Positions 43,986 to 48,710 of a stretch of 64,000 nt of DNA are shown piece by piece (the stretch's first letter is position 1; each line of letters begins with the position of its first letter). The stretch is from Arthrobacter sp. GMC3. GTDB taxonomy: Bacteria > Actinomycetota > Actinomycetes > Actinomycetales > Micrococcaceae. The DNA lies in NCBI RefSeq assembly GCF_002929305.1, contig NZ_PJIO01000002.1, forward strand, positions 496,001 through 560,000. The letters run 5' to 3'. The position numbers and the translations under genes were made by a program. Below the pieces are notes generated by a model. It was given only the letters and a program-made list of their open reading frames with translations. It was not told the origin of the DNA and ran no database searches.

Positions 43986-44359
43986 GGCTCCAACTCGGCA
44001 GGGTCTTCGTCCATCACATACGCCAGGACATCGGCCAGTTCGTCAGCACCGGCAACGGTCGGCTGTGGCAACATCTCAAAGATTTCTTTCATGGCTCGCA
44101 ACAGGTTGGCTTGCCCGCTGGCGGCGTCACGGCTGGTCATCCGGTCAACCTTGCGGGCCGTGATCAGTGCCAGGGCCACCGGCCCGGAATCACCTACTGT
44201 GATCCACCCTTTTTCGGTGCGTTCCTTGACCGTCGCCATGGTCGCTTTCTCAAGGAATCCTTTTCCCGCTGGGTCGGTGGTGAACTCCTCGAAAATGGGC
44301 AGCATCCGTTCGGATTCTTCAAATTCAGGTTCGTTTTCAGTGTCATTTTCGGGGAACAT
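43982..44359 (-). CDS. Putative terminase small subunit
   Basis: 125 acidic residues (GKGFLEKATMATVKERTEKG, ALALITARKVDRMTSRDAAS), predicted helical, with AAAGGAG upstream of the ATG at 44359. It sits directly before the large subunit and overlaps it by 4 bp. Small terminases are too divergent to confirm by motif, so the call rests on position and size. The 86-bp gap upstream (44360-44445) contains long T and G runs but no gene. Confidence 0.65.
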   Translation of the reverse strand: MFPENDTENEPEFEESERMLPIFEEFTTDPAGKGFLEKATMATVKERTEKGWITVGDSGPVALALITARKVDRMTSRDAASGQANLLRAMKEIFEMLPQPTVAGADELADVLAYVMDEDPAELEP

Positions 44360-44445
44360 TCGTGGCTCCTTTCGGTCGGATTTTTTGCTTTTTTTTGGGG
44401 AAGTCGGGGGGGATATATCCAGCTAGGCGCGGGGTGGATCACCAG

Positions 44446-44754
44446 CTACAAATCAGAAAAACCGGCCTGATCAGTCATGGCCTTCCAAGCGTTCTTCTGA
44501 TGCTCTTCACACGGCTCAGACTCCGTTGGCATCCCACACTCAGAGCAGACGAAGCCACCCGGTGGACATGCAGCGGACCACTCATCAAGTGCATCCTCAC
44601 GAGCGCGAGACCAGCGTGTGGTCATGTCGCCACTGATGGGCGTTGGCAAGTCGTGACGCCGCTCCTTCAGCGCAAGGTCAGCCACGGTGTCCCATGGAGT
44701 TGCTTCACTTACCATCGACTCGTTCAGTGCGTACTTGTCTTCACGGCGGCTCAT
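44446..44754 (-). CDS. Small phage protein with a CxxC-x(n)-CxxH zinc motif
   Basis: 102 residues, hydrophilic, with FVCSECGMPTESEPCEEHQK near 68-87, which could bind one zinc. Unknown family. It lies between early small genes and the terminase pair. Confidence 0.65.
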   Translation of the reverse strand: MSRREDKYALNESMVSEATPWDTVADLALKERRHDLPTPISGDMTTRWSRAREDALDEWSAACPPGGFVCSECGMPTESEPCEEHQKNAWKAMTDQAGFSDL

Positions 44755-44756
44755 GG

Positions 44757-44978
44757 TCAGTCCTTCTTGGTTCGGTTGATCATGTATGTGGTGGTCTTGG
44801 TGAATCTCTGGCCGTCCTCACGGACTATCTCCGTGACGGACACTGAAGCGCTGCCCATGTTGATACCGGTGATAGTGGCAGGATCAAAGCCCAGTGCCTC
44901 ACACGCTGCATGAATGCGAGCCACTGGCATGGTCTTGATCATGCGGTTCATCTTCGTTGCTGGTGCCATGGTGTTCAT
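44757..44978 (-). CDS. Small phage protein of unknown function
   Basis: 73 residues (or 70 from an ATG at 44969). The N-terminal half is helical; a C-terminal beta-hairpin ends in NRTKKD. It overlaps the HNH gene by 4 bp. No family recognised. Confidence 0.6.
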   Translation of the reverse strand: MNTMAPATKMNRMIKTMPVARIHAACEALGFDPATITGINMGSASVSVTEIVREDGQRFTKTTTYMINRTKKD

Positions 44979-45253
44979 TCCTTCGTGAAGTAGTGTTCGC
45001 CGTTCTCAATGAGTGCGGTTTCTTGGTCTAGTACCCGGTTGCCTAGGGAGTAGTTGCAGCGCTTGTGTGCTGGCTTGTTGGTCGCTAACTCGGTGATGCC
45101 GCCCTTAGAGCGAGGGATGACGTGTTGTAGCGATTCCTGCCCGTCACGGATGGGTAGGCCACAGATGCAGCACACCCACCCGTAGGTCTGCAACGCCGTG
45201 TCCAGAAGGGCACGACGTTGCGGACCAGACAGGCTGAGATAGTCATCAGCCAT
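44975..45253 (-). CDS. HNH endonuclease
   Basis: 92 residues with a full HNH/treble-clef core: CCICGLPI (CxxC), LQHVIPRSKGG (the first His of the motif), and NKPAHKRCNYSLG. A stand-alone HNH protein close to the terminase genes is frequent in siphoviruses, where it is needed with terminase for genome cleavage or packaging. The position here, three genes upstream of the terminase large subunit, fits that role. Confidence 0.88.
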   Translation of the reverse strand: MADDYLSLSGPQRRALLDTALQTYGWVCCICGLPIRDGQESLQHVIPRSKGGITELATNKPAHKRCNYSLGNRVLDQETALIENGEHYFTKE

Positions 45254-45395
45254 CGGTTGGGGCCGCGTTTTGGCGTGTGGCTTCCACCAGACTGGTTTTA
45301 ACGAGATCGAGCGCTTCCTTGCGGCTGAATCCGGCGCGAACGTAGCTCATCATGAGTTCGTGGAGTGCAATTCCGGCCATGTTCATGTCATCCAT
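45246..45395 (-). CDS. Very small helical phage protein
   Basis: 49 residues from the ATG at 45395 (MDDMNMAGIALHELMMSYVR...), helical, overlapping both neighbours by 8 bp. A longer version starting at 45542 would overlap the HTH gene heavily and is not favoured. Confidence 0.6.
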   Translation of the reverse strand: MDDMNMAGIALHELMMSYVRAGFSRKEALDLVKTSLVEATRQNAAPTDG

Positions 45396-45585
45396 TGCTT
45401 GCTTCTTTCGTCGTGGTGCGCGTGTTGGATTCCAGCCATTCGGAGACTTGGCGGGGGTTGTAGCGAATATTGCGGCGGAATTTGCTGAACGCTGGCCCGG
45501 TCCCGTCGCACCGCATGACGGAAAGCTCTTGCGTGGAGACATTCAGGAACAAGGCCAGTTCCTCGGGCGTCCATAGTGTTGGCAT
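45388..45585 (-). CDS. Helix-turn-helix DNA-binding protein (AlpA/excisionase-like)
   Basis: 65 residues from the ATG at 45585: MPTLWTPEELALFLNVSTQE, then FSKFRRNIRYNPRQVSEWLE, the MerR/AlpA-type winged HTH used by excisionases and small phage regulators. It begins in a TAATG overlap with a 30-residue membrane peptide gene. It could be an excisionase or a late regulator. A second protein of this class is encoded at 47972. Confidence 0.75.
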   Translation of the reverse strand: MPTLWTPEELALFLNVSTQELSVMRCDGTGPAFSKFRRNIRYNPRQVSEWLESNTRTTTKEASNG

Positions 45586-45677
45586 TACCGGCGGGCTCCG
45601 TTCACGAGCAGGACTAGGAACAGGACAACGAGTCCCCAGACGCCAACGGCCAGCAGGGTCACTACAGCGGTCAGCAC
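45585..45677 (-). CDS. 30-residue single-membrane-helix peptide
   Basis: A GTG at 45677 with AAGGTGG 6 bp upstream encodes MLTAVVTLLAVGVWGLVVLF, then LVLLVNGARR and a stop overlapping the next ATG (TAATG). The peptide is almost entirely one membrane helix with a basic end. It fills exactly the gap between two genes and overlaps the upstream gene by 7 bp. It is easily missed because of its length. Function unknown. Confidence 0.6.
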   Translation of the reverse strand: MLTAVVTLLAVGVWGLVVLFLVLLVNGARR

Positions 45678-46156
45678 GTTCCCCACCTTTTAGCGTCACC
45701 TTCGAGGCCCCACAGACGGAGGACTTCGGCTACCGTTGCGGACGTGTCTAGGACACCATGGATGTGGATGGTTGGCCCTACGCTGGGATTGTTCGATTCA
45801 ACCAACGTAGGAGATTTAGAATGGCTAACTTTTTGCACGTCGCTGGAAACACTTTTGAGCTCGCTGCACATTACACATGGAGCGACTTGGACGAGAGCAT
45901 GAAGAAATTCCACGCTAATGGTGATCGTTTCCCCCGTGCGCAGTTCACTACTGTTGACGGCGGTGTAGTCCAGTTCCGCTTGACGGATGAGACGCCCTAT
46001 GCCTTCAGCACTGACACCAAAGCCCACCAAGTCAGGTAGGGAAAGCGTTCCGGCGCTGGCGTCCCACGGGTGCAAATGCCCGTGGCACGCCATGCCGTCC
46101 GGCGAACTGTGCTCAAGAATCGTCCAGACTTGGTGATGCGTGAATGTGATGGTCAT
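45671..46156 (-). CDS. Phage early protein of unknown function
   Basis: 161 residues from the ATG at 46156, in ATGA overlap with the upstream gene. The N-terminal half is mixed alpha/beta (THHQVWTILEHSSPDG, LVGFGVSAEGIGRLIRQAEL). A Ser/Thr-rich linker is followed by TIHIHGVLDTSATVAEVLRL at the end. Two cysteines (CVMC) sit near residue 100. No family recognised. Confidence 0.68.
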   Translation of the reverse strand: MTITFTHHQVWTILEHSSPDGMACHGHLHPWDASAGTLSLPDLVGFGVSAEGIGRLIRQAELDYTAVNSSELRTGETITISVEFLHALVQVAPCVMCSELKSVSSDVQKVSHSKSPTLVESNNPSVGPTIHIHGVLDTSATVAEVLRLWGLEGDAKRWGTC

Positions 46157-46425
46157 TTGGCTTCCTCTTTGGCTTGTTCGCGCTTGTATGTCTGGACAAA
46201 ATGGGCGGCGTGATCGCGCAGGGCGCTCATGTAATCCGCCCACCGTTCGGCTCGTGCGAAAGCTGCTGACATCGGGTCATCTTCGGCTGCTTTGAATGCT
46301 GCTGCGGTCTCGTAGACGCGTTCCGCGAGCGTGGTCCTAGTCATGCGTTCACAAGCGACGCGTAGAGCGGCGATGGTTTCAGGTGACGCGCCATCGTTAC
46401 GGCGGTGTCGCGGGGCAGTGGTCAT
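46153..46425 (-). CDS. Small helical phage protein
   Basis: 90 residues from the ATG at 46425 (AGGAAGAG upstream), almost wholly helical and Ala/Arg/Glu-rich (ERVYETAAAFKAAEDDPMSA). It overlaps its neighbours by ATGA on both sides. Unknown function. Confidence 0.65.
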   Translation of the reverse strand: MTTAPRHRRNDGASPETIAALRVACERMTRTTLAERVYETAAAFKAAEDDPMSAAFARAERWADYMSALRDHAAHFVQTYKREQAKEEAK

Positions 46426-46751
46426 TTTGCTCTTCCTGGGTGATGGGCGGGGCACCAAAAGAACTTTTGGCCGATGTATCGGCGCTTGGTCACTGTGGTG
46501 CATCCGTCGTGGGCGCAATTGATGATTGGTGAGTTCAAGCCTGCGGCGGTGCAGGTCTGGCAGTATCGGCTTGCGTGGTTGTGGCGTGGTTGGCCACAGG
46601 CAAAGCAAGCGGTGGAGCGAGCCGGACGAATGTATGGATTTGGTGCGTCGACAGCGGGAGCCGGGCGCGGCGGTACTGCCGTCGTTGGCTGCTTTTTGGC
46701 TTTGAGGCCTAGTGGCAGTTCCGGGGTGGGGAATTGGATCACTTGTCCCAT
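46422..46751 (-). CDS. Double zinc-ribbon phage protein, paralogue of the Rep C-terminus
   Basis: 109 residues from the ATG at 46751. A Pro-rich N-terminus is followed by two zinc-binding knuckle pairs: Cys49/52, Cys64/67, Cys79/84 and Cys100/His103. The pattern CxxCGQ...YCxxCT..G....IINC repeats the C-terminal module of the replication protein encoded just upstream, with nearly the same spacing. It probably arose by tandem duplication. It may bind DNA or the replication complex. Confidence 0.75.
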   Translation of the reverse strand: MGQVIQFPTPELPLGLKAKKQPTTAVPPRPAPAVDAPNPYIRPARSTACFACGQPRHNHASRYCQTCTAAGLNSPIINCAHDGCTTVTKRRYIGQKFFWCPAHHPGRAK

Positions 46752-47443
46752 GGCGTCTCTCCTTTGCAGGTGGTGCAGGTGTAGGACTGCTGGCCAGCTA
46801 CTTGGCGGCGTGCAACGCGGCCACAGCCTTGGCAGTTGATCATGTCGTTGTCCATTCCTCGGCTGGTGCAGGGGCGGCAGTATTTCCCAGAACCGAAGTG
46901 GACTTGTCCACATGACCAGCACGTTTGGTCTTCCGCTGGTGAGCCGAGTTCTAAGGACGGATTCCCCGGATGGTTCCTAAGGATGGTTCGGGTGACGCCT
47001 ACGTCACCGGGTGGGGTGACGCCTACGTCACCGGGTGGGGTGACACGAGCGTCACCGGGTGGGGTGACGCCCACGTCACCGGGTGTCACGAGCGTCACCG
47101 GGGCAAAAAGTGCGTTATCCACAGGCTTGATGCGGTGGTTTCGGCTGCGGTCACAGCCCTCGGGGCACTCCACAAGAATCTCGTAGCGGTTAGGTCGCTT
47201 GTGGTCAGGCGTTACGCGAGTGCCACCGGCTGACGTGTAAACGATGATCTCGCCTGTAGCTCGAAGCTTCTCAATGGACCGCTGAACGGAACGATCAGAG
47301 ACGTTTGCGTAGCGTGCCAACGTAGGAACGCTGGGCCATGCGCCGCCGTCACCGTCATGGTTAGCGATGCCAACCAGCACGAGCTTGTCTGTGCCGGACG
47401 CCTGGGAGTGGTGCAGGACGACGGCCAGTGACTCAACGCTCAT
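46739..47443 (-). CDS. Replication initiator-like protein: winged HTH, iteron-encoded linker, double zinc ribbon
   Basis: 234 residues from the ATG at 47443. Residues 1-95 form a helix-turn-helix module of the kind found in phage replication proteins (GAWPSVPTLARYANVSDRSV, QRSIEKLRATGEI). Residues about 118-151 are an 8-residue repeat (VTPPGDVG). Residues 175-226 hold eight cysteines as four CxxC knuckles. The DNA for the linker is a set of palindromic iterons with DnaA-box-like sites nearby, so the gene probably carries its own origin, as lambda O does. It is the first large gene of the lytic unit. Initiator function is inferred. Confidence 0.72.
   Translation of the reverse strand: MSVESLAVVLHHSQASGTDKLVLVGIANHDGDGGAWPSVPTLARYANVSDRSVQRSIEKLRATGEIIVYTSAGGTRVTPDHKRPNRYEILVECPEGCDRSRNHRIKPVDNALFAPVTLVTPGDVGVTPPGDARVTPPGDVGVTPPGDVGVTRTILRNHPGNPSLELGSPAEDQTCWSCGQVHFGSGKYCRPCTSRGMDNDMINCQGCGRVARRQVAGQQSYTCTTCKGETPWDK
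46904..47123. other. Probable phage replication origin
   Basis: Region inside the replication gene with five iterons (46991-47099) and two DnaA-box-like 9-mers: TTGTCCACA at 46904-46912 (the form preferred in high-GC actinobacteria) and TTATCCACA at 47115-47123, the latter 15 bp from the last iteron next to an A-run. Confidence 0.6.
46991..47099. repeat. Palindromic iterons, 24-bp period
   Basis: Five copies of an 18-bp imperfect palindrome GGTGACG-nnnn-CGTCACC at 46991, 47015, 47039, 47063 and 47082. The first four are spaced by GGGTGG (period 24). The last follows at 19 bp and has GGTGTCA in its first arm. Copies 1 and 2 are identical. The copies keep the reading frame of the replication gene and encode its VTPPGDVG linker. 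Confidence 0.85.
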
Positions 47444-47467
47444 TCGAAACCGCCTAGAGTCGTCTCC

Positions 47468-47935
47468 ATGGAGTTTAGAGATATTGCGCCGTGGTGCGCC
47501 GTCATGGTGAGTTTTATAGCTCTGGTTATTACTGGGCGGCGTGAAGCCATGAAAGGCAGTGCGGACATACGGACAATGTTCAACGACGGAGAAGTCACGT
47601 TGGAGAACCATGGCCCACTGACAGCTATGGCTATTGGCATAAGTGTGGTGACGAGTACGGGTGCTGCACCGCTGATGCACGTAGGTGACTTGGCGGTGGG
47701 GCAAACTCGCGTGGTGCCGGTCAAGATAGACCAGCCCAAAGGGACGTTGTATTTGCAATGGTCGATTGGAGGTTCACGGAATCGTGTGAAGAAGTACCGG
47801 ATTCGTGAAGGCCGCACGAGTGGTGACGGTTATCCGACCTTGCTTGAGCCCAGTCTTGCTTTATCGCCTGGACCTCGGCGGCGGTCAATACATCGCGCAT
47901 ACCTGAAGAATCGCGTGAAACAGTTTTTCTACTAG
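47468..47935 (+). CDS. Plus-strand membrane-anchored phage protein, possible lysogeny-expressed gene
   Basis: 155 residues with an N-terminal membrane helix (APWCAVMVSFIALVITG near 7-23), then a soluble beta-rich domain (GEVTLENHGPLTAMAIGISV) and a basic C-terminus. It is divergent from the replication gene (24 bp between starts) and lies against the direction of lytic transcription, as lysogenic conversion or superinfection-exclusion genes often do. No clear ribosome site precedes the ATG. The reverse frames do not look coding. Function unknown. Confidence 0.6.
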   Translation: MEFRDIAPWCAVMVSFIALVITGRREAMKGSADIRTMFNDGEVTLENHGPLTAMAIGISVVTSTGAAPLMHVGDLAVGQTRVVPVKIDQPKGTLYLQWSIGGSRNRVKKYRIREGRTSGDGYPTLLEPSLALSPGPRRRSIHRAYLKNRVKQFFY

Positions 47936-47971
47936 GATTTCGCAGCCATGAAACGCACCACGTCCACAGGC

Positions 47972-48169
47972 TCACTCCGCTGACCCGCCGGTGACAAGGG
48001 CGTCGATTTGTCGACACGTGTAGCGGCGGTATCCGCTGGGTAGGCGCAGCGGCTTCACTTTTCCTTGTACGGCGTATCGGTCCAGCGTCTTGGTGCTAAT
48101 GCCGATACGGGCCGCAGCTTCGGCGTGAGTCAGCAACTCCTCACCTGTCAGGACTTCTCGTTTTGTCAT
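47972..48169 (-). CDS. HTH protein, excisionase or Cro-like regulator
   Basis: 65 residues from the ATG at 48169: LTHAEAAARIGISTKTLDRY, then KPLRLPSGYRRYTCRQIDAL, a MerR-like winged helix found in excisionases and BldC/AlpA regulators. It is divergent from the repressor across a region with palindromic operators. A CATAAT -10 at 48179-48184 ends 9 bp before the ATG, so the message would have almost no leader. Excision control or early-gene regulation are both possible. Confidence 0.75.
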   Translation of the reverse strand: MTKREVLTGEELLTHAEAAARIGISTKTLDRYAVQGKVKPLRLPSGYRRYTCRQIDALVTGGSAE

Positions 48170-48178
48170 AAACCGCAG

Positions 48179-48268
48179 ATTATGACGTTTTGGCACAATG
48201 GTCAAATGGGGACAACTATCCATGGTTAGTTGTCGTTACTTGACATAGCATGTCTATATGTCATTTAT
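48179..48268. promoter_or_regulatory. Divergent early/repressor promoters with two palindromic operators
   Basis: Minus strand: -35 TTGACC (48200-48205) and -10 CATAAT (48179-48184) for the HTH gene. Plus strand: perfect -35 TTGACA (48240-48245) and -10 ATTTAT (48263-48268) at 17 bp. Operator 1: GACAACTA (48211-48218) and TAGTTGTC (48227-48234), with a CCATGG palindrome inside the spacer. Operator 2: TGACATA (48241-48247) and TATGTCA (48257-48263), overlapping the repressor -35 and -10. The start point predicted from the plus-strand promoter falls at about the ATG at 48276. Confidence 0.6.
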
Positions 48269-48275
48269 TCCAGCA

Positions 48276-48581
48276 ATGCCAGCATTTGAGCAGAGCACCG
48301 ATTACAAAATTGGAGCGCGCATACACACTTTGATGTGGCACGCGAAGGTTACTCAGGTGGAAATGGCGCGCCGTTTACAGATCACGCAAGGGGCCATTAG
48401 CCGCAAGTTGCGAGGTGAGCGAGCCTTTAGCTCGGATGAACTCTTGGCTGTTTCCAAGATGTTCAACGTGCCTATCGGCGTGCTTTTCGGGGAAAAAGAG
48501 AAAGCCCCGGCGGATACGCCGGGGCTTTCAAGTGGGGGCCTCCATCCAGAATTGAACTGGAGACCTTCTCATTACGAGTGA
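48276..48581 (+). CDS. XRE-type phage repressor whose 3' end overlaps attR and tRNA-Thr
   Basis: 101 residues from the ATG at 48276. An in-frame ATG at 48258 would add six residues, but the only good promoter starts transcription near 48276, giving a leaderless message like lambda cI. The HTH core is TQVEMARRLQITQGAISRKL. It lacks a lambda CI-type C-terminal domain. In the prophage it ends RPSHYE, the last residue coming from host DNA beyond the core. Codons from 48501 on are antisense to a terminator and tRNA-Thr. In the excised phage the frame would continue with 16 other residues ending NLAVAR. Confidence 0.85.
   Translation: MPAFEQSTDYKIGARIHTLMWHAKVTQVEMARRLQITQGAISRKLRGERAFSSDELLAVSKMFNVPIGVLFGEKEKAPADTPGLSSGGLHPELNWRPSHYE
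48501..48528 (-). terminator. Phage-supplied terminator for tRNA-Thr, inside the repressor ORF
   Basis: AAAGCCCCGGCG (48501-48512) pairs perfectly with CGCCGGGGCTTT (48517-48528) around GATA. On the minus strand it follows the tRNA 3' end by 8 bp and is followed by a U-run. On the plus strand the T-run is short, so read-through of the repressor is plausible. Confidence 0.8.
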
Positions 48582-48609
48582 GACGCTCTACCAACTGAGC
48601 TATGGAGGC
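48537..48609 (-). tRNA. tRNA-Thr (anticodon CGU), hybrid host/phage gene
   Basis: 73-nt cloverleaf on the minus strand: acceptor GCCTCCA/TGGAGGC, D-arm GCTC-AGTTGGTA-GAGC, anticodon arm TCTCA-CTCGTAA-TGAGA, T-arm TCCAG-TTCAATT-CTGGA. The discriminator position reads C, the same as in the attL fragment, which is unusual. The 5' half is host DNA. The 3' part from the core onward is phage-supplied and keeps the gene functional after integration. Confidence 0.93.
48562..48575. repeat. attR core
   Basis: 14-bp direct repeat identical to 29895-29908. It lies within tRNA-Thr on the minus strand and within codons 96-100 of the repressor on the plus strand. Confidence 0.85.
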
Positions 48610-48670
48610 CTGTGATCCTCGAACAACCCTTGTGGAGTTATTCGCCGAACACAAGAAACCACTCTAATAT

Positions 48671-48703
48671 GCCTGCCCCCGATGCACAAAATCGGGGGCA
48701 GGC
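48671..48703. terminator. Hairpin terminator after the alpha/beta-hydrolase gene
   Basis: GCCTGCCCCCGAT (48671-48683) pairs perfectly with 48691-48703 around GCACAAA. It lies just past the minus-strand stop at 48711. Confidence 0.75.
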
Positions 48704-48710
48704 ATCGGGG

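Larger units (their letters stand above)
29895..48575. mobile_element. Compact temperate siphovirus prophage in tRNA-Thr(CGU)
   Basis: Bounded by a 14-bp identical core (GACCTTCTCATTAC) at 29895-29908 and 48562-48575; core-to-core length is 18,667 bp. It contains an integrase, a repressor, an excisionase-like HTH, a replication initiator with internal iterons, terminase, portal, protease-capsid fusion, connectors, tail genes, lysis genes and about eight small early ORFs. No disrupted gene is seen, so it looks complete. All lytic genes are on the minus strand and mostly overlap by 1-17 bp. The size is very small for a tailed phage. From memory, similarly tiny siphoviruses with fused protease-capsid genes are known from Arthrobacter and Rhodococcus. 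Confidence 0.9.

Noticed and set aside
45758-46039. Plus-strand ORF with a good ribosome site (AGGAGA before an ATG at about 45822) and a plausible 70-residue protein.
   Set aside because: It lies wholly antisense to the 161-residue minus-strand gene that is tightly coupled to its neighbours by ATGA overlaps. The minus-strand frame explains the region better. Codon statistics or RNA-seq would settle it.
46991-47099. Regular 24-bp-period repeats that look at first like a small CRISPR array.
   Set aside because: The repeat-to-repeat spacers are identical 6-mers, the units are palindromic and in frame within the replication gene, and no cas genes are present.
48258-48275. Alternative ATG for the repressor, six codons upstream.
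   Set aside because: It has no ribosome site and lies upstream of the start predicted from the only good promoter. It remains possible if a different promoter is used.
29895-48575. Search for anti-phage defence, toxin-antitoxin or restriction-modification genes in the prophage.
   Set aside because: No methyltransferase, restriction enzyme, toxin-antitoxin pair or known defence motif was seen. Only the plus-strand membrane protein at 47468 is a remote candidate.
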